Assembly (NCBI GenBank): GCA_016778895.1
Contig: JADHOR010000006.1
Coordinates: forward strand, 38,819-102,818
Direction of reading: 5' to 3'
DNA: 64,000 bases
Source: Candidatus Puniceispirillum sp.
GTDB taxonomy: Bacteria; Pseudomonadota; Alphaproteobacteria; Puniceispirillales; Puniceispirillaceae
Shown: one piece after another, positions 1-9,066 of the stretch
How the letters are laid out: the number at the start of each line of letters is the position of its first letter
How positions within the stretch are numbered: position 1 is the first letter of the stretch
Position numbers and translations under genes: made by a program
Notes under the pieces: model-generated
Databases searched by the model: none
What the model saw: the letters and a program-made list of their open reading frames with translations, nothing else
Told to the model about the DNA's origin: nothing

Positions 1-150
1 ATCATTTGGTTTTGCGGCCAGATCATTTGTTTTAGCTAATTGTAAGCAAGTTATAAATAATGCTAATTAACCAAATGAGGCACCGGCCAGCTGGTCTCTG
101 GTGCAATCAAAAGATTTACCGTTCGTCTAGCGGCATTGGAGGCCGATAAA

Positions 151-1602
151 ATGAAATTGAAGGATCCCTCACTTCTTCGCACCGAGGCCTATATCAATGG
201 AGCATGGGTTAGCGCTGACGATGGCCGCGTTTTTGGCGTCCATAATCCAGCCGATGGCAGCCTGATTGCCCAGGTTGCTAATCTTGGCGCCGATGCAATT
301 ACTGCGGCGATTGACGCTGCTGTGCCAGCGCAAAAGGCCTGGGCAGCAACGCCGGCCAAAACTCGCGCGATGATTTTGCGTCGCTGGTATGATCTGGTGG
401 TCGAAAACACCGATGATCTGGCAATGATTCTGACCACTGAAATGGGCAAGCCTCTGGCCGAAGCAAAAGGGGAAATCGCCTATGGATCTAGCTTTATTGA
501 CTGGTTTGGTGAGGAAGCGCGCCGGGTGTGCGGCGATGTAATGGAAAGCCCGCAGGCCGACAAACGCCTGCTGACCTTTAAACAGCCGATTGGCGTTTTT
601 GGGGCCATCACGCCATGGAATTTTCCGATTGCAATGATCACCCGAAAAGTTGCTCCCGGCATTGCCGCAGGATGTGCCTGTGTGTTGAAACCGGCCGAAC
701 AAACCCCGCTATCGGCACTGGCACTTGCCGAGCTTGCAACCCGCGCCGGCATTCCAGCAGGCGTGATGAATATCGTTACGGGTCTCGATGCACCGGCGAT
801 TGGTCAGGCGCTTTGCAGCGACAGCCGTATCCGCAAAATGACCTTCACTGGATCGACCGAAGTTGGCCGTATCCTGATGCGCCAGAGCGCTGATACGGTA
901 AAGAAGATGAGCCTTGAGCTTGGCGGTAACGCCCCATTGCTGGTGTTTGATGATGCCAATATCGACGTTGCTGTCGAAGGCGCAATGATGTCAAAATACC
1001 GCAATGCAGGGCAGACTTGTGTCTGTGCAAACCGGATTTTCGTTCAAGATGGAATCTATGATGAATTCGCCAAGCGTCTTGCCGAAAAATCTGCCATGAT
1101 GAGGGTTGGTAACGGCCTTGAAGACGGTGTTGAACAGGGTCCGTTGATTGATCAGCAGGGGTTTGAAAAAGTGTCGGCCCATGTTGAGGATGCGCTGGCA
1201 AAAGGGGCGACAGCACTAACCGGTGGCAAGCCACATGATCTTGGTGGCACATTTTATGAGCCAACGGTGCTGACAAACATGAACTCGTCCATGCGGATGT
1301 TCCGTGAGGAAACCTTTGGACCCGTCGCTGGCCTGTTCAGATTTACCGATGAAGCCGAGGCCATCGAAGCGGCAAATGACACCGAATTTGGCCTTGCCGC
1401 CTATCTCTTTACCGAAAATGCGTCACGCCTGTTACGTGTTAGCGAGGCATTGGAATATGGTATTGTCGCAGCCAATACCGGCATTTTCTCGTCCGAGGTT
1501 GGCCCGTTTGGTGGGGTGAAGAATTCCGGCCTTGGGCGCGAAGGGTCGAAATATGGCATTGATGAGTTTTTGGAGATTAAATTTGTCTGCATCGGTATGT
1601 AG
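151..1602 (+). CDS. gabD: Succinate-semialdehyde dehydrogenase, NAD(P)+ (GabD)
   Basis: Oxidises succinate semialdehyde to succinate in the cytoplasm, the last step of GABA and related 4-carbon catabolism. The protein is 483 aa, the usual GabD length, and resembles GabD end to end: an N-terminal MKLKDPSLL start, the PWNFP segment, the ELGGNAP motif with the general-base Glu, the nucleophilic Cys in GQTCVCANR at about residue 288, and a C-terminal LEIKFVCIGM tail typical of the subfamily. An in-frame TTG lies at 136, but the ATG at 151 has a GGAGG 8 nt upstream and matches the family N-terminus, so I chose it. It stands alone and converges on the next gene with a shared terminator between them. 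No GABA aminotransferase is visible in the window. Confidence in the family is high; cofactor preference is not determined. Confidence 0.93.
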   Translation: MKLKDPSLLRTEAYINGAWVSADDGRVFGVHNPADGSLIAQVANLGADAITAAIDAAVPAQKAWAATPAKTRAMILRRWYDLVVENTDDLAMILTTEMGKPLAEAKGEIAYGSSFIDWFGEEARRVCGDVMESPQADKRLLTFKQPIGVFGAITPWNFPIAMITRKVAPGIAAGCACVLKPAEQTPLSALALAELATRAGIPAGVMNIVTGLDAPAIGQALCSDSRIRKMTFTGSTEVGRILMRQSADTVKKMSLELGGNAPLLVFDDANIDVAVEGAMMSKYRNAGQTCVCANRIFVQDGIYDEFAKRLAEKSAMMRVGNGLEDGVEQGPLIDQQGFEKVSAHVEDALAKGATALTGGKPHDLGGTFYEPTVLTNMNSSMRMFREETFGPVAGLFRFTDEAEAIEAANDTEFGLAAYLFTENASRLLRVSEALEYGIVAANTGIFSSEVGPFGGVKNSGLGREGSKYGIDEFLEIKFVCIGM

Positions 1603-1646
1603 TTACCGCCGACAAGCGAACCCTCCTTTACCAGACTGAACGCGAT

Positions 1647-1675
1647 AAAAAAGGCCGGGACACCCCGGCCTTTTT
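1647..1675. terminator. Bidirectional rho-independent terminator
   Basis: A GGCCGGG / CCCGGCC stem with a short ACAC-type loop, flanked by A-runs on the left and T-runs on the right, so it can work in both directions. It sits between the convergent gabD and the beta-hydroxyacid dehydrogenase gene. Confidence 0.85.
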
Positions 1676-1694
1676 CGATCCTGACAGATTTGCA

Positions 1695-2564
1695 CTAGAC
1701 CTGCCGCAATCGGCGGATCAGGCTTGAGGTATCATTGCGGCCATAGCCATCGGCACTAAGCTCGGCGTAATATCCGGCGACAATTTCAGTCACTGGCAAC
1801 GACGCCCCGTTACGGTTCGCCTCTTCCAGACAAATCCGTAAATCCTTGCGCATCCAATCAACCGCAAAGCCAAAATCAAACTCGCCTTTGACCATGGTTT
1901 CACCACGGTTGACCATTTGCCATGATTGCGCGGCACCCCCGGAAATCGCCTCCAGTAATTTATCCGTATCGAGGCCCGCATCCATCGCAAAGCTAAGCCC
2001 CTCAGACAGCGCCTGAACCAGACCGGCAATGCAAATCTGATTAACCATCTTGGCCTGCTGGCCTTTACCAGCATCACCCATATGGACAACCCGTGCGCCA
2101 TAGCATTCCATCAGCGGAAGTGCCGCCGCAAACGCTGCATCATCGCCGCCAACCATCACCGTCAATTTGCCATTTTCAGCGCCCGCCTGACCGCCAGAAA
2201 CCGGCGCATCCAGCGACTGGATACCCGCCGCCTTCGCAGCAGCATAAACCTGCCGCGCCACATCGGCCGAAACCGTGCTATTATCGATAAAGACCGCGCC
2301 AGCCTTCATTGCCGGAACTGCGCCTTGATCGCCAAGCGCAACCGACAAAACGTCGGGATCATCACCAACACAGCAGAACACGAAATCAGCATCCTTAGCA
2401 GCGGCGGCCGGGGTCAGCGCGAAAGCTCCACCATGCTGGGCAGCCCACGCCTCGGCTTTTGCCGGTGTCCGATTATAAACAGTCACGTCATGACCGGCAG
2501 CTGCGATATGACCAGCCATCGGATAGCCCATGACACCCATACCAAGAAATGCAACTTTTGACAT
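1695..2564 (-). CDS. Beta-hydroxyacid dehydrogenase (tartronate-semialdehyde reductase / HIBADH family)
   Basis: NAD(P)-dependent dehydrogenase of the 3-hydroxyisobutyrate / 2-hydroxy-3-oxopropionate family, 289 aa, the usual size. The N-terminal Rossmann fold shows GMGVMGYPMA, followed by the substrate-binding DAPVSGGQAGAENG loop (about 120-133) and the catalytic Lys in GKGQQAKMVNQ. The C-terminal DWMRKDLRICLEEA segment is close to the GlxR/GarR group, so tartronate semialdehyde is a plausible substrate, but family members cannot be told apart by eye. This is the first of four paralogues in the window. A perfect 15-bp tandem repeat lies upstream at 2590-2619. Confidence 0.82.
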   Translation of the reverse strand: MSKVAFLGMGVMGYPMAGHIAAAGHDVTVYNRTPAKAEAWAAQHGGAFALTPAAAAKDADFVFCCVGDDPDVLSVALGDQGAVPAMKAGAVFIDNSTVSADVARQVYAAAKAAGIQSLDAPVSGGQAGAENGKLTVMVGGDDAAFAAALPLMECYGARVVHMGDAGKGQQAKMVNQICIAGLVQALSEGLSFAMDAGLDTDKLLEAISGGAAQSWQMVNRGETMVKGEFDFGFAVDWMRKDLRICLEEANRNGASLPVTEIVAGYYAELSADGYGRNDTSSLIRRLRQV

Positions 2565-2589
2565 AAAATATTCCTTTTCAATTTATCGG

Positions 2590-2619
2590 CCGAAACCTTT
2601 ATGACCGAAACCTTTATGA
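2590..2619. repeat. Perfect tandem duplication of a 15-bp unit
   Basis: CCGAAACCTTTATGA occurs twice head-to-tail, 26 bp upstream of the dehydrogenase start at 2564. It could be a recent slippage duplication or paired regulator sites; the sequence alone does not decide. Confidence 0.9.
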
Positions 2620-2755
2620 GATGGTCGCCACCGTAATTTGCCATAGCCATTTCTGTCAGCACGATTATACTGAGGCGCATCCGGCGGTATAACATCAGGA
2701 AGCAGCCGATTTTACAATCAAATACCACTTGCCAAGATAGGGGGGATCTTAGCGC

Positions 2756-3301
2756 ATGACCGTATTATCAAGCCAGCACGAAATCGACATTCTGATTACC
2801 GAAGCCGAGATTGCCGCCCGCACGATTAATCTTGCCCGTCAAATTACCGAACATTACAAAGGAACCGAACAATTGGTTGTTGTTGGGCTGTTGCGCGGAT
2901 CATTTGTGTTTATCGCCGATCTTGTGCGTCGGCTGGCGCTTCCTGTCGAGGTCGATTTCATGACCGTATCGTCTTACGGCAATGACACTGTTTCATCACG
3001 CCAGGTGCGAATCCTTCAAGATCTTGAAACCCCGATCAAAAACCGCGATGTACTGATTGTCGAAGATATTGTCGACACCGGCCATACCCTGTCGCAAGTA
3101 CAAAAAATCCTTATGACACGATCACCAAAAAGCCTGTCGATCTGCACGCTGTTGAATAAACCATCACGGCGCGAGGTTGAGGTGAATGTCGATTGGGTTG
3201 GTTTTGACATTCCAGACGCATTTGTCATTGGCTATGGCATTGATTTCGCTCAACAAGGTCGCAATCTGCCACATATTGGTGTTGTTAAAGACGTTTCATA
3301 A
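2756..3301 (+). CDS. hpt: Hypoxanthine phosphoribosyltransferase
   Basis: Purine salvage enzyme converting hypoxanthine (and often guanine) plus PRPP to the nucleotide. The 181-aa protein has the type I PRTase layout: the GLLRGSFVF loop that contacts pyrophosphate at about 44-52, a flexible-loop segment around [10 protein letters not shown], the PRPP-binding [14 protein letters not shown] signature at about 99-112, and the C-terminal [17 protein letters not shown] purine-contact segment. The ATG at 2756 follows a purine-rich stretch (GGGGGGATC) that can serve as the ribosome binding site. It is monocistronic, with the disrupted M24 peptidase gene converging on it. Confidence 0.93.
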   Translation: MTVLSSQHEIDILITEAEIAARTINLARQITEHYKGTEQLVVVGLLRGSFVFIADLVRRLALPVEVDFMTVSSYGNDTVSSRQVRILQDLETPIKNRDVLIVEDIVDTGHTLSQVQKILMTRSPKSLSICTLLNKPSRREVEVNVDWVGFDIPDAFVIGYGIDFAQQGRNLPHIGVVKDVS

Positions 3302-3384
3302 CAGCGTTGGCGATAACCCCTTGTTCGGTATTGCCTCTGCTGGTCTGACTTATGGGGTGGCGCGCTATTCGGATGTAAACCGGC

Positions 3385-4662
3385 TCAGCAGAGGAATTGG
3401 GCTTCATACCGGTATGTTGAAAGCAGCACCGCACCCGCATCGGTGACCAGCACCTGTTCTTCAAGCTTGACCCCATCAGCACCACCAACCGCGCCGACAT
3501 TGGCCTCGACACAAAGTGTCATTCCGACCTCAAAACTGCCGCCATAGCCATGCGCCTCCACATCTTCTGGATAGCGTACCGACGGATATTCATCGCAAAG
3601 CCCAACGCCATGCGCCAATACACCATAGCGCAGCGGGCGAAACGCCGCTGGCAAGCGGTGCACAATTCGCGTCATATCGGCAAAGCTCATGCCGGCCTCG
3701 ATCAGGCCGATGTTGGTCATCACATGATCATAGGCAATCTGGTAAAGATGCTTTTGCCGGTCAGTTGGCACCGCATCACCCACGATCCATGTCCGTGAAA
3801 TATCGCAGCAATAGCCATATGTGCCGACAAGATCCGTATCAAAGGCCATCAGATCGCCGGCCTGCATAATGCGGGGACCGCATTCCTGAAACCACGTATT
3901 CGTGCGCGGGCCCGATGCCAAAATCCGCGTTTCAATCCATTCACCCCCGCGTTTGATATTGCCAGCATGTAATGCCGCCCATAATTCAGCCTCGCTCAGC
4001 CCCGGGCGCATGATTTCGCGCATTTCATCAACCGACCGCTCACACGCGTGAATGGCGCATCGCATCGCGTTTAATTCATTATCATTCTTGATCGAGCGTG
4101 CATGTTCGGTCAGCACCTGCCCTTCTAGCACCTCGACCCCAAGATCAGTTAATGCGGCATAGCCAATATGCTCGATCCGGTCGACTGCCAAGCGTTTATT
4201 TGTGCCAGCGTGATGCGCCATCACATCGACAATCTGAGCGGCGAAATCCTTGGCCGCTCACGCAGTATGGTCGCCAGTTTCAAAATAGAAAAAACTGGCA
4301 CCACCGCGCAATTCACCGATCAGTGGCAGATGCGTCGAAAGATGCTAACAATTATGAAAATCCCACAAAATCATCTTGCCCTCGGGCGGTACAAACACCG
4401 CCCGTGCCGGATTATGCGCAATCCAAAGCTGCATATTTGTGCAATCAGTGGCATAGCGAATATTCAACGGATCAAACAACAGCAAACCGGCACAATCATG
4501 CTGGCGGATCTGCGCTTGCAAACGTGACAATCGATATGATCTCAAAGCGTGAAGATCGGGCGGGCTAATGCCGGCAGCGTGCCACTCACCAAAGGCCAGC
4601 GCGGTCGGGCCAATCTCGACACGATCATTATCATCTGGTGTTAAATCAGCTTTAAGATGCAC
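3385..4662 (-). pseudogene. M24-family Xaa-Pro aminopeptidase-like gene with two in-frame stop codons
   Basis: Together the two parts would make a metallopeptidase of the M24 (creatinase / prolidase-like) family of about 425 aa. The N-terminal part (from a GTG at 4662) ends WDFHNC, where a TAG at 4345-4347 falls. The same frame then reads HLSTHLPLIGEL, meets a TGA at 4258-4260, and continues as AAKDFAAQIVDVMAHHAG into the conserved catalytic domain (AFDTDLVGTYGYCCDISRTW with metal-binding Asp residues, then GHGVGLCDEYP and a late Glu in CVEANVG). No frame change is needed, so these are two nonsense substitutions and not an indel. Homologues I recall have Glu at the TAG position (GAG to TAG would be one change). 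Most likely a decaying gene; the intact catalytic part could still be expressed from the ATG codons at 4219-4224. Sequencing error at two sites is less likely. Confidence 0.8.
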
Positions 4663-4832
4663 CCGCCGGCTAGGGTCGATTTTTCGGTTTGAGCCAATAA
4701 TGGTTTTATCCGTCGCCGCCTTGCCACTATTACAAAGCAGATTGTCCTGATCTTTGCCTCAGCTAAACGCTAAAATTGCGATATCGCAATCATTTTATCA
4801 TTGGCAATCGCGGCACAGCCATCGGCCCTAGC

Positions 4833-5831
4833 CTAAGCATTTACATCAACAACCAATCGGCCCTTAACCTTGCCTGCCAGAATATCGGCGCCTGCCGCTG
4901 GGACCTCGCCAAGCCCAATCACCGACATGGTTGCCGCGATTTGCGCCGTTGGCAAATCACTTGCAAGACGCTGCCACGCCGCAACCCGGCGATCATACGC
5001 CGCCATAGCCGAATCGATTCCCAATAATGACACGCCGCGGATAATAAATGGAATTACCGTTGTTGGCAGGTCAGCACCACCAGCAAGCCCAACCGTCGCC
5101 ACTGCACCGCCATATTGCATCTGGGCAAGGGCTCTTGCCAATATTGCGCTACCAACCGAGTCGACACATCCGGCCCAGCTTTCCGATTCCAGCGGCCGCC
5201 CACCGCCGTCGAGCATTTCAGCCCGCGGCAGAATATCGCTAGCACCAAGCCCCCGCAGATAATCAGCCGTTTCAGGCCGGCCCGTTACCGCGGTCACGTT
5301 GTAGCCGCGCGCGGCTAGCAATGCTGTTGCAAGCGAGCCAACACCGCCAGCAGCACCAGTAACCAGCACCGGCCCGCGATCTGGCGTAATCCCTGCATCT
5401 TCAAGTGCCAGAACCGATAGCATGGCAGTGACACCGGCAGTACCGATCGCCATTGCCTGCTGGCAATCCAGCCCATCTGCAAGCGGCACCAGCCAGTCGG
5501 CGCGCACCTTTGCAAATTGTGCATAACCGCCCCACCATACCTCGCCGACACGCCATCCCGTCAGCACCACAAGATCGCCCGCCTTGTAACGCTTGTCGGT
5601 GCTGCTGACCACTTCACCGGCAAAATCAATGCCCGGAACATGCGGATAGTTTCGCACCAACCCGCCCTTGCCCGACAGGCATAGACCGTCTTTGTAATTG
5701 ACCGTTGAATATTTGATTGCCACCAGAACATCACCATCTGCAGGTAAATCATCATGCCGCAAATCTGTCATTTCATGACTTATAGATTTATCTTCGCCGC
5801 GATGCACCATAAGGGCTCTAAAACTAGACAT
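4833..5831 (-). CDS. acuI: Acryloyl-CoA reductase (NADPH), AcuI/YhdH type
   Basis: Medium-chain dehydrogenase/reductase of 332 aa that reduces acryloyl-CoA to propionyl-CoA; in marine bacteria it detoxifies acrylate made from DMSP. Visible features are the GroES-like N-terminal part (STVNYKDGLCLSGKGG, VPGIDFAGEV), the LTGWRVGEVWWGGYAQ segment characteristic of YhdH/AcuI, the AIGTAGVTAML stretch, and a Rossmann motif (VTGAAGGVGSLA). Zn-ligand cysteines are absent, as expected. The ATG at 5831 has AGGAGC 6 nt upstream and gives the family N-terminus; an upstream in-frame start would add 18 unconserved residues. No DMSP lyase, dmdA or acuK lies nearby, so a general role in 3-hydroxypropionate or acrylate handling is equally possible. 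Confidence 0.87.
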   Translation of the reverse strand: MSSFRALMVHRGEDKSISHEMTDLRHDDLPADGDVLVAIKYSTVNYKDGLCLSGKGGLVRNYPHVPGIDFAGEVVSSTDKRYKAGDLVVLTGWRVGEVWWGGYAQFAKVRADWLVPLADGLDCQQAMAIGTAGVTAMLSVLALEDAGITPDRGPVLVTGAAGGVGSLATALLAARGYNVTAVTGRPETADYLRGLGASDILPRAEMLDGGGRPLESESWAGCVDSVGSAILARALAQMQYGGAVATVGLAGGADLPTTVIPFIIRGVSLLGIDSAMAAYDRRVAAWQRLASDLPTAQIAATMSVIGLGEVPAAGADILAGKVKGRLVVDVNA

Positions 5832-6027
5832 AGCGTTGCTCCTATATGTATCTGATGTAATTATCTGATAAATTCTCAATAGCATTTTTCACCGATGCCA
5901 AACAGCCCTAATCAAGGTGGCGTCAAACCTCTATGCTAGAGCCGCCGGCCCTAATCAATTGAGGCTTGGCATTAATGATCCTTTGGCTAATATTAAATAT
6001 CTTACCGTTTGTTACAGGATTTTTAAA

Positions 6028-6429
6028 ATGTTGGAGATGACCGCCGCCGAGGCTTGGGCTCATTTGGCCCAGAACCCAGACGCACAGCTTGTTGATGTGC
6101 GCACCCGTGCCGAGTGGCATTTTGTTGGTATCACCAATCTAGATGATCTTGACCGGCAACCGATTCTCATTGAATGGGTCGGTGCTGATGGTACGGCAAA
6201 CCCACGTTTTATCGAAGATTTGGCTGCCGCAGTCTCGACCGACACTTGCGTGCTGATGCTAGGCAGATCGGGGGTGCGATCTTTGGCGGCGGGCAATGCC
6301 GCACTGGCGGCCGGCTACAAGAGCGTAATCAACATCAATGACGGGTTTGAGGGCGATCTTGATGCCCATCAGCAACGTGGTCACATAAATGGCTGGCGGT
6401 ATAGCGGCCTCAAATGGCGGCAAAGCTAG
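6028..6429 (+). CDS. Rhodanese-homology protein lacking the catalytic cysteine
   Basis: Single-domain rhodanese-like protein of 133 aa. The VDVRTRAEW motif (about 22-30) and the C-terminal GFEGDLD...GWRYSGLKWRQS tail match a common alphaproteobacterial rhodanese family. The active loop, normally CRSGxRS, reads GRSGVRS here: residue 79 is Gly (GGC at 6262-6264), one base from Cys. Sulfurtransferase activity by the standard mechanism is therefore not expected; a binding or scaffold role, or a fresh loss of function, is left. The ATG at 6028 follows ACAGGAT by 7 nt; a longer in-frame reading from 5917 has no family support. The divergent neighbour is acuI. Confidence 0.8.
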   Translation: MLEMTAAEAWAHLAQNPDAQLVDVRTRAEWHFVGITNLDDLDRQPILIEWVGADGTANPRFIEDLAAAVSTDTCVLMLGRSGVRSLAAGNAALAAGYKSVININDGFEGDLDAHQQRGHINGWRYSGLKWRQS

Positions 6430-6536
6430 CCAGCAACACGCCACGCCGATAAGAACGCATAAACGGGACCAACGTCAGTAAAAAATCAGATCACCCAAGC
6501 AATATCTCCCACCAAACCCCTTAAAGAGTCGAGACA

Positions 6537-6572
6537 GATAAAAATTCGCTTCGTAGCGCGTTAATTTTATCT
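6537..6572. terminator. Possible stem-loop downstream of the rhodanese-like gene
   Basis: GATAAAAATT and AATTTTATC arms flank CGC...GCG, forming an imperfect hairpin about 110 nt past the stop codon. It may end the transcript or be an unrelated palindrome; distance and imperfect pairing keep this tentative. Confidence 0.35.
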
Positions 6573-6657
6573 CAATTAGGATTTGTCACAAAACAACGAT
6601 GCCACGCGCCAACGCCTTCGGCTTGGCAATCAAATAATCACGCGGTAAGCTATAATA

Positions 6658-7272
6658 ATGGACGTTCGACCCAACGTAGACCTTACGAAAACATATCGGG
6701 CAAAATGCTGCTTACGACAGGTGATAGTGTTTGTAACCATTGTCCTGTTTAGCCCGATATTTAGCCCAATTGTTAGCGCCGACCAGCATGACCCAAAGCT
6801 GGACGGACTTTTCACTGCCTTGCAAACCAGCCTATCGCCATCCAAGGCGGCAAATTATGAGCGCGAAATATGGGCAAGATGGACTAAATTTCCGGATAAT
6901 TCGCTCATCAATGGTCAGATGGCAAATGGCATCAATTTGATGAATGCTGGTCGCCTTGACGAAGCCGAAGCGGCTTTTAGCGCGATCATTGCACGCCAAC
7001 CCAGCTTTGCCGAAGCGTGGAATAAACGTGCCACTGTCCGGTTTTTTCGTGGCAATGACGATGGATCAGCGCGTGATATTTTGCAAGTTATCACGCTAGA
7101 GCCGCGCCATTTCGGAGCGCTCTCGGGATTGGGTATGATTCGGGTGCGGGCTGGTGACCTGCAAGGCGGCTTGCAGGCTTATCGTGCTGCCCAGCGTTTA
7201 AATCCTCATCTGCCGAACATTGAGACCATCATTAATCGGTTGGCAAAACAGCTGAACGGACGCGCGTTATAG
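6658..7272 (+). CDS. Exported TPR-repeat protein
   Basis: A 204-aa protein with an N-terminal hydrophobic segment (about 21-37, ending near IVSADQ) that looks like a signal peptide preceded by a positively charged leader. It then carries two to three tetratricopeptide-like helical pairs: LMNAGRLDEAEAAFSAIIARQPSFAEAWNKRA (about 98-129), a degenerate unit, and GMIRVRAGDLQGGLQAYRAAQRLNPHLP (about 159-186). TPRs mediate protein-protein contacts, probably in the periplasm here. Small TPR proteins like this are common in alphaproteobacteria and have no assigned reaction. No partner is evident from the neighbours. Confidence 0.72.
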   Translation: MDVRPNVDLTKTYRAKCCLRQVIVFVTIVLFSPIFSPIVSADQHDPKLDGLFTALQTSLSPSKAANYEREIWARWTKFPDNSLINGQMANGINLMNAGRLDEAEAAFSAIIARQPSFAEAWNKRATVRFFRGNDDGSARDILQVITLEPRHFGALSGLGMIRVRAGDLQGGLQAYRAAQRLNPHLPNIETIINRLAKQLNGRAL

Positions 7273-7473
7273 ACTTGATGATGTATGTTTAACTCTGGCG
7301 GTGTAGAGCCAAAATATAAACGGCCCTAAGGTTCTGACAAAAATAGTTAAAATTGCCGGATGATGCGCATTAAATTGTTTGTTACCATTGATTGGGATCA
7401 GGTGCTGTGGTCGATCTAATGACCGGCGGCAATTATAGTAAGCTGATGTTTAGCTGACGCGGAGCAGATAATA

Positions 7474-8007
7474 ATGAGCGAGCCTAATATGAACATGCGT
7501 CATTGCCCACAATGCGGCAGTGTTTGCCTGTTATCACAAAGCGCAATTACCGAAGCAGAGGCAGATGGCAGAACTGTGGCAATTGCCTGTCACAGTTGTA
7601 ATGCGCAATTCGGTCTTGATCATAATCGCGCGACCGGAACCAAACGAGCTCAGCTTGCCAAGATGGATATTTTTGACTGCCCAAGCTGCAGAAATCCGAT
7701 CAGCGTCCCCGATCCGTTGCCTGATCCTGCGATTGTTGATTTAGTCTGCCCTTTGTGTGATTGCGCGATCAATCCAGCTGATCTGATGCAATCAGCGGCA
7801 CCGATGGCACCGATCACCGATTATCACAGCCCAGACGACATAATCACCACCGAAAATCTTCGCCCGCCAGAGCGCGATCAGACCGTTACGCGGGTCCCGT
7901 TATATCTGCTGATTATCGCCTGTCTTGCGGTTTATCTTTACTGGGCACGAGAAACTGGCCAATTGCCAATTGATCAATGGCTTAAAGATTTTGGGATAAC
8001 CTCATAG
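7474..8007 (+). CDS. Zinc-ribbon protein with one transmembrane helix
   Basis: A 177-aa protein with two tandem Cys4 zinc-ribbon modules: CPQC...CHSC (about 11-43) and CPSC...CPLC with a further Cys (about 67-94). A polar Pro/Asp-rich linker follows, then one hydrophobic helix (PLYLLIIACLAVYLYWA, about 142-158) and a short tail. The layout resembles MJ0042-type or other N-terminal zinc-ribbon membrane proteins, but the exact family is not recognised. A cytoplasmic ribbon anchored by a C-terminal helix is the simplest topology. Its last 34 nt overlap the end of the convergent dehydrogenase gene. Confidence 0.7.
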   Translation: MSEPNMNMRHCPQCGSVCLLSQSAITEAEADGRTVAIACHSCNAQFGLDHNRATGTKRAQLAKMDIFDCPSCRNPISVPDPLPDPAIVDLVCPLCDCAINPADLMQSAAPMAPITDYHSPDDIITTENLRPPERDQTVTRVPLYLLIIACLAVYLYWARETGQLPIDQWLKDFGITS

Positions 8008-8939
8008 CCCGGCTCTTCGGGTTCATCATCAGTCATTTCTGCTGGAAACCCCGGTGCCAGAATTTCGGTGTTACAGGCTTCTTCTAAGCGTTTAATAATA
8101 TTTGGTGACCACTCTCGCGGGCCAAACCGGTTTTGCCCATCTTCAAAAATCTTGATCAATAATGGAGAAACCTCCAGCGGCACATTATGCTGCTCGGCAA
8201 TCGACTGAAACAGGCCAATGTCTTTTAGCACCAAATCCATGGTGAAATTGATGTCACGGCTGCCATTCAGGATAACCTGACTTTCGGTTTCATGGACAAA
8301 CGAGTTGCCCGACGAAATGCGAATCGCCTCATAGGTAGTGTTTAAATCCATTCCAGCCATTTTTGACGTTACCAGCGCCTCGCATAATGTAATCAAATTG
8401 GCCGTCGCCAGATAATTTGTCATCACTTTAAGCACAGATGCCGTGCCCAATGGCCCAGTGTGGAGAACGCGCCGACCAAGGATTGTCAACACTGGCAAAA
8501 GCCGCTCAAAAACAGGCCGATCACAACCGGCAAAAATAGCGATATTACCAGTTGCCGCCCGGTGACAACCACCCGAGACCGGGCAATCAACTGGACTAGC
8601 CCCTTTCGCCAGAACCAAGGCGCCAAGACGACCGACTTCGGCCGCGTCAGTCGTGCTCATTTCAGCCCAGATTTTACCTGCACTAAGGCCAGCAAGAATG
8701 CCGTCTTCAGCTTCCATTACTGCGGCGCTTGCAGCCGGAGATGGCAGGCAGGTGATAATGATGTTGCAAGCCTCAGCCATAGCCTTTGGGCTGTCAGCCC
8801 ATTTTGCACCAGCGGCTAGGAATGGCGCCGCCACGTCCTGATCAAGATCGCGAACCATGACATCGCATTTGTTCCTTAACAAGCTGCCCGCAAGCTTGCC
8901 ACCAACATTTCCAAGCCCGATAAACCCAACTGAATGCAT
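7974..8939 (-). CDS. Beta-hydroxyacid dehydrogenase family oxidoreductase
   Basis: A 321-aa NAD(P)-binding oxidoreductase of the HIBADH family. It has GFIGLGNVGGKLAGSLL at the N-terminus, the substrate loop DCPVSGGCHRAATGN in the expected place, and a catalytic Lys in VLKVMTNYL. It differs from the other paralogues in having a C-terminal extension (LEEACNTEILAPGFPAEMTDDEPEEPGYEV) that carries its last residues into the neighbouring convergent gene. The substrate is not predictable. Second of four family members in the window. Confidence 0.78.
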   Translation of the reverse strand: MHSVGFIGLGNVGGKLAGSLLRNKCDVMVRDLDQDVAAPFLAAGAKWADSPKAMAEACNIIITCLPSPAASAAVMEAEDGILAGLSAGKIWAEMSTTDAAEVGRLGALVLAKGASPVDCPVSGGCHRAATGNIAIFAGCDRPVFERLLPVLTILGRRVLHTGPLGTASVLKVMTNYLATANLITLCEALVTSKMAGMDLNTTYEAIRISSGNSFVHETESQVILNGSRDINFTMDLVLKDIGLFQSIAEQHNVPLEVSPLLIKIFEDGQNRFGPREWSPNIIKRLEEACNTEILAPGFPAEMTDDEPEEPGYEVIPKSLSH

Positions 8940-9066
8940 TTTTTATCTCCCCAGCAAAGCGATCGATGTGACAGCATATCTTTGCCGTTAGATGATCAGC
9001 AAAATCAACTAGAATCTAGTGAAATCAGTTTAATAAAAGTAAAATCTCGATCCGAATTAGATTTGC

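Noticed and set aside
4225..4347. Frameshift as the cause of the broken M24 peptidase gene
   Set aside because: Codon-by-codon reading shows the same frame carries family sequence before, between and after both stops; only nonsense codons interrupt it.
3516..4568. Plus-strand open frames across the M24 peptidase region
   Set aside because: They run antisense to recognisable peptidase sequence and have no family features; the coding strand is the minus strand.
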